Below, piece by piece: positions 48,193-55,523 of a stretch of DNA of 64,000 bases. Within the stretch, counting starts at the first letter, position 1, and every line of letters begins with the position of its first letter. Source of the stretch: DATCJA01 sp963734635. Its GTDB lineage: Bacteria > Acidobacteriota > Vicinamibacteria > Vicinamibacterales > UBA2999. The stretch covers positions 62,001 to 126,000 of the forward strand of contig CAVTIA010000002.1 of the NCBI GenBank assembly GCA_963734635.1, given 5' to 3'. The translations under genes were made by a program, and so were the position numbers. Under the pieces are notes generated by a model that saw only the letters and a list, made by a program, of their open reading frames with translations, did no database searches and was not told the origin of the DNA.

Positions 48193-49035
48193 ATTACGAG
48201 CGACCTGGCGCGAAAGAATGGAACCGCCAGGTCGCTCGATCCTTCCAACGCGATCTGTGCGGGAATTTGCGCCGCCGGCAAGCCCGTTGTAAAGCAGCCT
48301 CCAGGCGACATCGTCAGACACGGTGACCCGCGCATCGGCCCGATCGGGCCGGCCGCTCCACAGCGTCCATCGATCGGCGTCGCGCTTCAGCGTCCACGTG
48401 CCTCCGGCAGGCCCCGTCACCTCGAACGCGACGGTTGCGCCCTCTCGAGCCACCACGTCCCGATAGGCGTGCGGCAGGACGCGCAAGCTCACGTCGAGAA
48501 CGGCTTTCAAGTATCGCGGCTCGGCGAGCGGTGGAGCGCCAACGGCCAGACGAATCTGCATCTGATGATGCCAGAGCTCCGTGAATTCGCGGCCGACATC
48601 GAACCAGCCGGCAGACGACTGCTCACCCGCCCAGGACACTCCGAACAGGGCAGGCGCATCGAGCGGAAGCGCCTCGAAGAATGCGGCAAGGTCGCGGCTT
48701 GCCAGCTCGAACATTTCGACGAGCACCGCGGGGCTCAGTCGTTTCGTCGCGCTCACCCACTCGTGGTTCAGCCCGTTGATGAAGCGAACGAAGTCGCGTT
48801 CGCCGGCAATCGGAAACGGCGGCGGAGGAGGAACAAGGCGGTCGCGGTGAAACGACACGCGCCGCAGCGAGATGTCGATGAGGTGCGCGGTGACGTCACG
48901 TACCGTCCATGCACCGGCGACGGTTCCACGATTCCACTGCTCGTCTGTCAGACCGCGAAGCAGGGTCACGAGAGCCGACGACACGGGTCGAAAGAACGGA
49001 CGCGTGTCGACGACGGGCAGCGGTGAGAGCGTCAT
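48189..49035 (-). CDS. Maleylpyruvate isomerase-family (MDMPI/DinB-like) protein with SCP2-like tail, one frameshift
   Basis: About 281 residues when joined. ATG 49035 begins MTLSPLPVVDTRPFFRPVSSAL. The N-terminal DinB-like four-helix domain has LRGLTDEQWNRGTVAGAWTV and VRDVTAHLIDISL with the metal-binding His, and ELWHHQMQIRLAVG further along. A C-terminal SCP2-like domain has FEVTGPAGGTWTLKRDADRW. At about 48271-48282 one base must be changed to continue as AAQIPAQIALEGSSDLAVPFFRARSLVI and stop at 48189-48191. Without that shift the frame runs on antisense through the DUF169 gene. Family members use mycothiol or similar thiols to isomerise maleylpyruvate to fumarylpyruvate, which suits the gentisate genes. 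Confidence 0.82.
48197..48238. terminator. Hairpin at a convergent gene junction
   Basis: A perfect 14-bp stem CGAGCGACCTGGCG / CGCCAGGTCGCTCG with a 14-nt loop lies 5 bp after the DUF169 stop. On the other strand it is inside the last codons of the MDMPI-family gene. It probably ends plus-strand transcription. No T-run follows, so efficiency is uncertain. Confidence 0.55.
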
Positions 49036-49075
49036 TTTGAGGAAAGTAACCCGAAGGTCATTTGTACGAGGAACT

Positions 49076-49630
49076 TCAGGCAGACGGACGCACTAACGAA
49101 AACATGACCGCGTCTTCCTGGACGCCGTGCAGGAGGAGCCGCTGACGGAGCACCCCTTCGCGCAGCGCGCCGGCCTTTTCGGCAACACGCACACTCCGGT
49201 GATTGGGGGTCGCGATTACGATCTCGATGCGGGCGACGTTGGTGTACTCGAACGCCCAGTCGCGCATCCGCAGCACGGCTCGCGCGGCGATGCCGCGTCC
49301 AGTGGCCGCCGATCTGACCCAGTACCCGAGATTGCAGCGTCGATTTGCTTCGTCAATCTGATTCAGGCCGCACTGGCCGAGGTACTGGCCGAGCGGATCG
49401 ACCATGGCGAATTCGAACCACTTGCGCTCGTTGAACGCCTGAACCTGGGTTCGCAACCACGATTTCGCTTCCTGGAGCGAGTAGTCGCGGTGACACCAGG
49501 GCATCCATTGAACGAGCTCGTCGAGCGACTCCCGGACGGCGGCGTACATCGCCTGGGCGTCTTCGACGCGGCAGGGACGAATCAGGACCTCAGGCGCGTG
49601 AGCCGGGGTCGGGGTTTCCAAGGCACGCAT
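49076..49630 (-). CDS. GNAT-family N-acetyltransferase (RimJ/RimL-like)
   Basis: This 184-residue protein starts at ATG 49630. GNAT motifs: VLIRPCRVEDAQAMYAAVRES at the N-terminus, motif A region NLGYWVRSAATGRGIAARAV with the acetyl-CoA-binding R/Q-x-x-G-x-A/G (here R-G-I-A-A-R), and IEIVIATPNHRSVRVAEKAGA near the end. RimJ/RimL relatives acetylate ribosomal proteins or small amines; the substrate here is unknown. A small basic gene lies divergently 23 bp upstream. Confidence 0.88.
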   Translation of the reverse strand: MRALETPTPAHAPEVLIRPCRVEDAQAMYAAVRESLDELVQWMPWCHRDYSLQEAKSWLRTQVQAFNERKWFEFAMVDPLGQYLGQCGLNQIDEANRRCNLGYWVRSAATGRGIAARAVLRMRDWAFEYTNVARIEIVIATPNHRSVRVAEKAGALREGVLRQRLLLHGVQEDAVMFSLVRPSA

Positions 49631-49653
49631 GATGGTGATAATAATGTCCGTCT

Positions 49654-49827
49654 ATGGGCGCCACCTTACGAAACACCGCGATACATCGTCGTCGCCATCG
49701 CCGCGAGAAGCGGCTCAAACTACGCCGTCACCTTGCGAAAGCCGCGCCGGGAGAGCGGCCGGCGATTCAGGCCAAGCTCGCCAAGACCTACGCGATCGCC
49801 GGCGCAGAGCCGCCATCCAAGGACTGA
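49654..49827 (+). CDS. Small basic Arg/Lys-rich protein (57 aa)
   Basis: ATG 49654 to TGA 49827 encodes 57 residues. The N-terminal half is strongly basic (IHRRRHRREKRLKLRRHLAK) and the second half helical (PGERPAIQAKLAKTYAIAG). Its build resembles a class of short RRRH-R-R-K/K-L-K-L proteins (DUF6800-like) seen in Planctomycetes and Acidobacteria, probably nucleic-acid or ribosome binding. No good ribosome binding site is seen. It lies between the divergent GNAT gene and the convergent stop of the LVIVD gene, nine bases away. Confidence 0.5.
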   Translation: MGATLRNTAIHRRRHRREKRLKLRRHLAKAAPGERPAIQAKLAKTYAIAGAEPPSKD

Positions 49828-49836
49828 ACACAGCCC

Positions 49837-51174
49837 TCATTTGGCGGTGGGTGCCGGCTGATCGGGGCCGCTGTATCTCAGAATAAACAGCCCCCAGTGC
49901 TTGTCGTCCAGATAAATGTAGCCTCGCGTATCCACGAGGACATCTTCTGACTGCTGCACGAGATCGTTCGGCGGCTGCGGCCCGTACCGCTTGAGCGGCG
50001 GTGGGGGGATGAACCAGCCGGTCTCCTGCGGACTGATCGGATCCTTGATGTCGAACACACGCAGGCCCGCATTGAAGTAGGTCAGATAGATCAGGTTGCC
50101 CGGCTTCTCGACGTCGGGCAGGTGGACCTCGTGGTTGATGTTGTGCGGGCCGAAGCGGCCACCCTTTTCGCAGAAATTCTTGTACGGCTCGCCCTGGGGC
50201 GGCTGGGGCAGCGGGAAGAGCGACATCAGACGCGGCCGCTTGATGTCCTTGATGTCGACCAGGCCCGCAAAATTGAGCCCTTCATTGCAGCGTTCGTTGC
50301 TCGCTTCTGAGGCGACGAAGACGAGGTTGCGATCCCACAGCGGCAATGCCGAATGCAGTGACTGCGACCCCGCGTTGATGAACGGCGGACTGAAATCGAG
50401 GCGGCTGATTTCCTTCGGGTTGGCGGGATCGCTGATGTCGAGCGCGACGAGGCCCGGCGAAAACGCCATCACCAGCGTCTTCCCATCGGGACTGACGACC
50501 GCCGGGCCGTGAAACCCATACGGCGTATTCGGCCTGAGTGTCTCTCCTGCCGCCCTGTTCATTCCCGGCTGGGCCCACTTCCCGACTTCTTTCGGGTTCC
50601 TGGGGTCGCTGACATCGAGAATGACGAGGATGTTGCCGCCCTGGTAGCCCGGATAGCCGGACGACAAATACGCGTAGCGGCCACCCGGGTATGAGTTTCT
50701 GTGCGTGCCACCGGCTCCGGATTTCCAGCGCGACACTTCCTTCGGATTCAGCGGGTCGGAGATGTCCCAGATGATGATGCCCTCACTCCCTGGCTTCGTG
50801 GGATCCCCACCCCATGCCGCGACCTTTGGCTGCAGCGCGCCGATCATGAGGTTGTCGTGCAGCGTGACCTGGATGTTCCAGCTGTTCGGCATTCCGGGAA
50901 TGAACTTCACGTACTTGGGATTTGCCGGGTCGGTGACATCAACGATGCTCCACCCGTCGTGCCAGAGATGTCCCGTGTAGAGGTACCACTTGTCGCCAAC
51001 GCGCTTGATGGCGAGTTTGAACGGAGGCCGCCCCTCCATGGCGCTGTAGCCGACCGGCTGCATGTTCTGCGCTTTCCATCCCTGCGGAATCTGATCGGCG
51101 GCAACACGCGTCGTCAACGAAGTGACGACAAGCACAACGGTGACTGGAATGATTATGAGCAGCGACCTCTTCAT
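49837..51174 (-). CDS. Secreted LVIVD-repeat beta-propeller-like protein
   Basis: This 445-residue protein has a signal peptide (LLIIIPVTVVLVVTSLTTRVAA). LVIVD repeats follow, each with a core like I-x-D-V-T/S-D-P-x-N-P-K-E: for example WSIVDVTDPANPKYVKF, IIWDISDPLNPKEVSRW, LVILDVSDPRNPKEVGKW, LVALDISDPANPKEISRL and LRVFDIKDPISPQETGW. A HNINHEVHLP segment and two cysteines (ERCNEG, NFCEKG) lie toward the C-terminus. The family is thought to form extracytoplasmic propellers; the substrate or partner is unknown. It is transcribed alone. Confidence 0.88.
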   Translation of the reverse strand: MKRSLLIIIPVTVVLVVTSLTTRVAADQIPQGWKAQNMQPVGYSAMEGRPPFKLAIKRVGDKWYLYTGHLWHDGWSIVDVTDPANPKYVKFIPGMPNSWNIQVTLHDNLMIGALQPKVAAWGGDPTKPGSEGIIIWDISDPLNPKEVSRWKSGAGGTHRNSYPGGRYAYLSSGYPGYQGGNILVILDVSDPRNPKEVGKWAQPGMNRAAGETLRPNTPYGFHGPAVVSPDGKTLVMAFSPGLVALDISDPANPKEISRLDFSPPFINAGSQSLHSALPLWDRNLVFVASEASNERCNEGLNFAGLVDIKDIKRPRLMSLFPLPQPPQGEPYKNFCEKGGRFGPHNINHEVHLPDVEKPGNLIYLTYFNAGLRVFDIKDPISPQETGWFIPPPPLKRYGPQPPNDLVQQSEDVLVDTRGYIYLDDKHWGLFILRYSGPDQPAPTAK

Positions 51175-51272
51175 GGCACGTCTCCTCCGCGAGCCCTCAA
51201 TTGTAGTGCGGCCGAGGTAGTGGAGGCATCAGGGTTGCACGAGCCGGGGCACCTGCGGGAGGTTCAGGCTAC

Positions 51273-51698
51273 ATGTCACTACGAGAAAAGTACAACCACG
51301 CAATTCAGACGGCGAAGAGTTTCGGCATGCAGGGCTCGGCCGAGGAACGAGACGGCAAGTTGTATTTCAAGGGAACTGTGCCGTCACAGGATCAGGCAAA
51401 CAAGATCTGGGACGCCATCAAGACAGTGCCGAGCTGGCAGAACGAGGTCGTAGCCGACATCAAATCGACGGGAGCCGCCGCGACGACCACGACGCCACAG
51501 AGAGACACAACGCAGAAACAGACACAAACAACCTACACCGTCAAACCCGGCGACACGCTGAGTAAGATTGCCAAAGAGTTTCTCGGCGATGCGAACGCGT
51601 ACATGGAAATCTTCAACGCGAATCGCGATCAACTGACCGATCCGAACCTCATCAAGCCCGGCCAGGTGCTCAAGATTCCGCAGCACGCGCATCACTGA
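51273..51698 (+). CDS. LysM domain protein
   Basis: This 141-residue protein starts at ATG 51273 behind GGGAGG. Residues 1-60 form a BON-like domain (YNHAIQTAKSFGMQGSAEER, GKLYFKGTVPSQDQANKIWD). A Thr/Gln-rich linker is followed by a LysM domain YTVKPGDTLSKIAKEFLG ... NLIKPGQVLKIP. The arrangement matches the BON-LysM peptidoglycan-binding protein YgaU/LysM family, involved in envelope stress and potassium binding in enterobacteria. No signal peptide is visible, which is also the case for YgaU. Followed seven bases later by a small gene. Confidence 0.88.
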   Translation: MSLREKYNHAIQTAKSFGMQGSAEERDGKLYFKGTVPSQDQANKIWDAIKTVPSWQNEVVADIKSTGAAATTTTPQRDTTQKQTQTTYTVKPGDTLSKIAKEFLGDANAYMEIFNANRDQLTDPNLIKPGQVLKIPQHAHH

Positions 51699-51705
51699 CG
51701 CTCTC

Positions 51706-52005
51706 GTGGCCCAGCCGTTGCACGCGACTGAGCGTGCAGCGGCTGCCTTTCCTTTCTTCTGCGGTTTGTTCGTCGAAAGCTTTGTGCTGGTGCGGGAGCG
51801 CTACGAGCAGATGCTGGGTATGGCACGCCGCGATGCGCTGAACCTTCGGAATATTGACTTCGACACGGGTCGGCCGACGATGCCGGGCGAGTACCGGCGC
51901 GCCGACGAAGCATACACAGAGTTGCGCGAACGGCTCGCGAAGAAGCCTCCTGTGCAGGTGCCGGAGGCGATGCAGCGCGACCTCGATCGGTTCTTCGGCT
52001 CGTAA
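51706..52005 (+). CDS. Small hypothetical protein
   Basis: This 99-residue reading frame has a GTG start at 51706, seven bases after the LysM gene. It encodes a mainly helical, charged protein with LVRERYEQMLGMARRDALNL and AYTELRERLAKKPPVQVPEA near the C-terminus. I do not recognise the family. It is the only long frame in this stretch with neighbour-like codon use, and the short spacing suggests cotranscription with the LysM gene. The first 25 residues (LHATERAAAAFPFFCGLFVESF) are mildly hydrophobic. Confidence 0.45.
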   Translation: MAQPLHATERAAAAFPFFCGLFVESFVLVRERYEQMLGMARRDALNLRNIDFDTGRPTMPGEYRRADEAYTELRERLAKKPPVQVPEAMQRDLDRFFGS

Positions 52006-52030
52006 TGTGGGCGCGGCTGTCAGAGCGTCA

Positions 52031-52522
52031 TCACTCACCTGCGTGCTGACCGAACTGCTCGTCTTCCGCATCTCGCTCGGCATCCTGCTTCGTTCGATGA
52101 ACGCGGCCGTCGATATGGTTGGGCGGGGCGTACGTCGTAAATACCTGGAGAGGCACGCGACCCGTGTTCACGAGATTGTGGGGCGTCCCCGGCGTGACCA
52201 CGATCACGTCGCCATCGTTCACGTTTGTCTTCTGCCCGCCGAGCACAACCTGGCCGGATCCCTTGAGTACGACGATGGTTTGCTCGACATGAGCGTGTGT
52301 CTCGGCGCCGATAGACTCGCCAGGCGGAATACTCATGACCACGAGTTGCGACCTGGCTCCGGTGAAGAGTACCTTGCGGTAGTTGGTATTCGTTTCGGTC
52401 AGGTTGAACAAGTGCGCAACATACGAACGGGAATCGCCCGTGGTGCCGCCCTGCGCCGAGTCGATTGATGCCCAAGCTCCGAACACGGCGAGAATCATGA
52501 AAATCGCAATAGCTCTGTTCAC
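52031..52522 (-). CDS. Secreted single-cupin protein
   Basis: This is a 163-residue protein taken from GTG 52522, which follows AAGGAAGAAGCA; a longer reading to 52723 has no coding character. The signal peptide is AIAIFMILAVFGAWASIDSAQG. The cupin has motif 1 IPPGESIGAETHAHVEQTIVVLKGSG with His ligands, and motif 2 VTPGTPHNLVNTG. Small secreted cupins of this type are common in soil bacteria; the bound metal and substrate are unknown. It is convergent with the small gene at 51706-52005. Confidence 0.75.
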   Translation of the reverse strand: MNRAIAIFMILAVFGAWASIDSAQGGTTGDSRSYVAHLFNLTETNTNYRKVLFTGARSQLVVMSIPPGESIGAETHAHVEQTIVVLKGSGQVVLGGQKTNVNDGDVIVVTPGTPHNLVNTGRVPLQVFTTYAPPNHIDGRVHRTKQDAERDAEDEQFGQHAGE

Positions 52523-52710
52523 TGCTTCTTCCTTGTAGGGCTCAGTATTCGTAGTACCAACTGCACGGTTATTGGTAGTACCCAGTTGCATCCGGCGTAC
52601 CGCCACCGCTTCGGCTGGCATGCACACACAGACGTGCCTGGACTGCACCCGGGGACGATCACAGGCCGCGTGGCTTGCCTCCCGGGCCGTAGCTGCGCCA
52701 TCATCGCAGC

Positions 52711-53262
52711 GTGGTTTCATCAATCGCCGCCGAATATCGCCGTTACAAATCGCTCGGAGAGGCCGCTATCACACAGGTGAACGAAGCGGATCTCGCGAAG
52801 GCAGTCGGAGAGGACAACTCGATCGCAGTGATCGTCTGGCACATCGGGGGAAATCTGCGGTCGAGATTCACCGACTTCCTGACCTCCGACGGTGAAAAGC
52901 CGTGGCGCAACCGTGACGAGGAGTTCGAGTCCAGGGTCGTCACGCGTCAGGAACTGCTGGCGAAGTGGGAATCCGGCTGGCAGGCCCTGTTTGACGCGCT
53001 CGCCTCACTTACGGATGCGGATCTGGATCGGAATGTCACGATTCGCGGCCGCCCGCTCGCCGTTTCGGATGCGCTGCTCCGCTCGCTGGCACATACCAGC
53101 TACCACGTCGGCCAGATTGTCTACATTGCGAAAGCGCTGAACGGGACGGCATGGCAGACGCTCTCGATCCCAAAGGGCGCGTCGGCGGCTTACAACCAGA
53201 ACCCGGGGCGCGAAACCCCCGAGCGTCACGCCGCCATGCTGGAGAGCCGGAAGCCCCAGTAA
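52711..53262 (+). CDS. DinB/DUF1572-family protein
   Basis: This 183-residue protein with a GTG start at 52711 is a four-helix DinB-like protein: IAAEYRRYKSLGEAAITQVN, IAVIVWHIGGNLRSRFTDF with the first metal His, and LRSLAHTSYHVGQIVYIAKAL with the second pair of His. Triplet-His DinB proteins bind a divalent metal; some are thiol-S-transferases (bacillithiol transferase-like). No substrate can be named. It ends 17 bp before the convergent stop of the next gene, with a hairpin in between. Confidence 0.82.
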   Translation: MVSSIAAEYRRYKSLGEAAITQVNEADLAKAVGEDNSIAVIVWHIGGNLRSRFTDFLTSDGEKPWRNRDEEFESRVVTRQELLAKWESGWQALFDALASLTDADLDRNVTIRGRPLAVSDALLRSLAHTSYHVGQIVYIAKALNGTAWQTLSIPKGASAAYNQNPGRETPERHAAMLESRKPQ

Positions 53263-53267
53263 GAGCA

Positions 53268-53297
53268 CCACTCGAGACTCTACCGCGTCTCGAGTGG
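53268..53297. terminator. Bidirectional hairpin at a convergent junction
   Basis: A perfect 11-bp stem CCACTCGAGAC / GTCTCGAGTGG with an 8-nt loop lies between the stops at 53262 (plus) and 53280 (minus). The right arm is within the last codons of the minus gene. No long T-run is present. Confidence 0.65.
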
Positions 53298-53678
53298 AAT
53301 GATCGTGGCGCCCGGCCGCTGCGGCGAGCCCGCGTAGACGTCCCCGCCCTGATCCGAGAACACGGCAAAGCGACACGGGTCTCGGCCGTCCTTGAGCGAA
53401 AACGTGTACGTGCGGCCGTCGGTGTTGAACTGCAGTTGGAAACCAGGCGGCACCGGCGGCAGATTCCTGAGCTCGTCGGGTGGACGGTACCTCTGGCCCT
53501 GCTGGCCGGGCAGCGTCGAATGCTGTGCGGCGTTCAGCCGGCGCGCATACTGAATCGCCTGCTCGCGCCGAATACGATCGTCAGCGGTCTCGGTCTGCGC
53601 GTGCAGGCACTCTTGCGCGAGCGCCGACGCGGTTCCACCAATCAGGACTGCCGCCGTTACAAGGACATGCCAGACCAT
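53280..53678 (-). CDS. Small secreted protein of unknown function
   Basis: This 132-residue protein has a signal peptide (VLVTAAVLIGGTASALAQ). The mature domain has two cysteines (QECLHAQ and DPCRFAVFSD) and a beta-rich core LPPVPPGFQLQFNTDGRTYTF followed by SLKDGRDPCRF. It looks like a small periplasmic domain protein common in Acidobacteria, but I do not recognise it. It stands alone, convergent with the DUF1572 gene. Confidence 0.65.
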   Translation of the reverse strand: MVWHVLVTAAVLIGGTASALAQECLHAQTETADDRIRREQAIQYARRLNAAQHSTLPGQQGQRYRPPDELRNLPPVPPGFQLQFNTDGRTYTFSLKDGRDPCRFAVFSDQGGDVYAGSPQRPGATIIPLETR

Positions 53679-53833
53679 CGGTCCTCCTCCAGCGCGTAAC
53701 GCGCAGGCGTCCGCCTTCGTTGAAGCTCCGGCGAACCGCCCAGCGCTGGCTTGTCGCAGGGCTGGTCAGCCTGCGCCGTCGGCACAATTCACGAAATGAG
53801 ACGCCGGAACGAGGAAAACGGTCGGGGTGGGGT

Positions 53834-54226
53834 TCAGCGTCGCTTGGACTTCGCTGTGGCGCGCGCCGACTCGCGAGCAGGGCGCTCGACCACGACGAAA
53901 TCGGCCGTGCCCCACGTGAACGGCGGCTTTTTGCGTCTGTCCGATTGACGACGCTCGCGGCTGACATCACCCGACGACGTGCGTCGCTCGGCGAGGCGCC
54001 GGTCCCAGGACAGCTTGACAGGGAGTGCCGCTGTGGCGCGCTTGAGCTTGTCGAAGCGTCGCAAGGCCCCGCGGCGCACGATCAGCTCGACCTTAGGCGT
54101 GTCTGACGGCGTGTCTGACGGCGTGCCTGACGGCGTGTCTGACGGCGTGTCTGACGATCTCTGGCGTTTGCTGTTCTTCACGTTGTTAGTCACTACATGC
54201 GGTGTATCGGCTTTACGGCCGCCCAT
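53834..54226 (-). CDS. Small protein with SDTP tandem repeats and ERR-type basic motifs
   Basis: This is a 130-residue protein from ATG 54226 (MGGRKADTPHVVTNNVKNSK); an open frame to 54367 adds a Cys/Arg-rich stretch without clear coding character. It has a tandem SDTP/SGTP linker encoded by a 12-bp repeat at 54100-54159, then KVELIVRRGALRRFDKL and WDRRLAERRTSSGDVSRERR, with QSDRRKKPPFTWGTADFVVV. Short DRR-x-x-ERR-x-x-R-RR proteins of this kind are frequent in Acidobacteria and Proteobacteria; function unknown. It is divergent from the ATP-grasp gene. Confidence 0.6.
   Translation of the reverse strand: MGGRKADTPHVVTNNVKNSKRQRSSDTPSDTPSGTPSDTPSDTPKVELIVRRGALRRFDKLKRATAALPVKLSWDRRLAERRTSSGDVSRERRQSDRRKKPPFTWGTADFVVVERPARESARATAKSKRR
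54100..54159. repeat. 12-bp tandem repeat, five units
   Basis: Units TGTCTGACGGCG repeat four and two-thirds times, with one change (TGCCTGACGGCG at 54124) and a truncated end. On the minus strand they encode SDTP-SDTP-SGTP-SDTP-SDTP. A length-variable locus by replication slippage is plausible. Confidence 0.9.
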
Positions 54227-54317
54227 CCTTACAGCGAGCGTATCTGCACGAATGTTGCACCTTACAGCCGACGCACGATCCTGAGCCCTGGGCCCTGAAG
54301 TTGCACCCCTCGTATCC

Positions 54318-55523
54318 GTGGCTTCATGGACGAGCTGGTATCGGCACCTGCATGCCCTTGGTCGCAAGAGCGTCCGTGAAATCCGCCGGGTCGCCGATCA
54401 AGGACGCCTGTCACCGGGAGTAAATACCTCGCGCCTCGAAACCAGAATGGTCAACGGGTTGTTCGCCGATGCGGCAACCAGACTTGGCCTGTGGTGCCGC
54501 TACATCACGGAAGACTTTCTGTCGATCGAAGACGAGCGAGGCACTGTCATCAGGATGTCCGGTGTGTACAACGATCTCGACAGCTTCGCGAGCGGGATCA
54601 TCTGCGGTGACAAAGACCTGTCGCGCCGCGTCCTCGACGACGCGGGGCTCTCGATACCGCGAGGCGAATCGTTCCCTGCGGCCGAATCCAGCCAGGCCTT
54701 GGCGTTTGCGCTCGCGCTCGGTACCCCGTGCGTGACGAAGCCCGCCCGCTTCACCTCTTCGTCCACGGGCGTCAGCGTGCGATTGACGAGTCCGTCAGAG
54801 ATTCTGAAAGGATTTCGCCGGAGCGCGTTGTACTGCGAGCGGGTGCTCGTCGAGGAATACGTGGAAGGTGACGACTATCGACTGCTCGTGTACGAAGGGA
54901 CGTGTCTGTCGGTGCTGCGACGCGAACGGCCTTGCGTGACCGGTGACGGGCACAGCTCGATCACCGCGCTGATTCGACGCACAAATGCAAGCCGCATCAC
55001 ATCGGACAACTGGAGTCTTGGGGATCCGCAGTTGATGCCACTAAAGGCCGATGCCCGTACACGCGCATGCCTCGCGAGCCAACAGCTCACGCTCGCGAGT
55101 GTCCCCGATCGCGGTTGCCGCATCGAGCTTTCACGACTCGCCAACTATTCAGTGGGCGCGACGTACCGCGAGTGCCTCCGTATGACGCACCCTTCGATCA
55201 TCGACGCGGCGGCAAGAGCGGCCGAAGCGGCTGGGGTTATTCTGGCTGGCATCGATATCATCGCGCCGGATATCTCGAAGCCTGCTCACGCGGTCAACGA
55301 GATCAACACGACGCCGAGTACCGAGCTGCACTACTTCGTGAGCAACCGGGAGGACTGCGCGGACCCGTTCGCGTTCATCCTTCGTCGCCTGATCGAGCGC
55401 CGGAGATCCAGCGGCGCGCGCGCGAGAGATGATGGCGAGCGGCAGCCAGAAACGGCGCCGGATCGTCTGGCGCCCACAACGCATACGCCCGCACGCCTGA
55501 AAGCGACTGTCCCCACTGGGTAA
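54318..55523 (+). CDS. ATP-grasp ligase, cyanophycin synthetase-like
   Basis: This 401-residue protein has a GTG start at 54318; other starts are possible. The ATP-grasp fold is recognisable from ATPGAP-binding KPARFTSSSTGVSVRL, VLVEEYVEGDDYRLLVYEG, the GDGHSSITALIRRTN loop, RIELSRLANYSVGATYRE, and the metal-binding VILAGIDIIAPDISKPAHAVNEINTTPSTELHYF. The order (EGDDYRLLV, GDGHSSI, LANYSVGATYRE, AGIDI) matches the ATP-grasp half of cyanophycin synthetase and related amino-acid ligases. The Mur-like domain of true CphA is missing. Its last 150 bp overlap the convergent second ATP-grasp gene; the tail RRSSGARARDDGERQPETA is low in complexity. Confidence 0.8.
   Translation: MASWTSWYRHLHALGRKSVREIRRVADQGRLSPGVNTSRLETRMVNGLFADAATRLGLWCRYITEDFLSIEDERGTVIRMSGVYNDLDSFASGIICGDKDLSRRVLDDAGLSIPRGESFPAAESSQALAFALALGTPCVTKPARFTSSSTGVSVRLTSPSEILKGFRRSALYCERVLVEEYVEGDDYRLLVYEGTCLSVLRRERPCVTGDGHSSITALIRRTNASRITSDNWSLGDPQLMPLKADARTRACLASQQLTLASVPDRGCRIELSRLANYSVGATYRECLRMTHPSIIDAAARAAEAAGVILAGIDIIAPDISKPAHAVNEINTTPSTELHYFVSNREDCADPFAFILRRLIERRRSSGARARDDGERQPETAPDRLAPTTHTPARLKATVPTG

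Noticed and set aside
54100..54159. A CRISPR or iteron array
   Set aside because: Units are 12-bp head-to-tail copies without spacers, in frame in a coding region.
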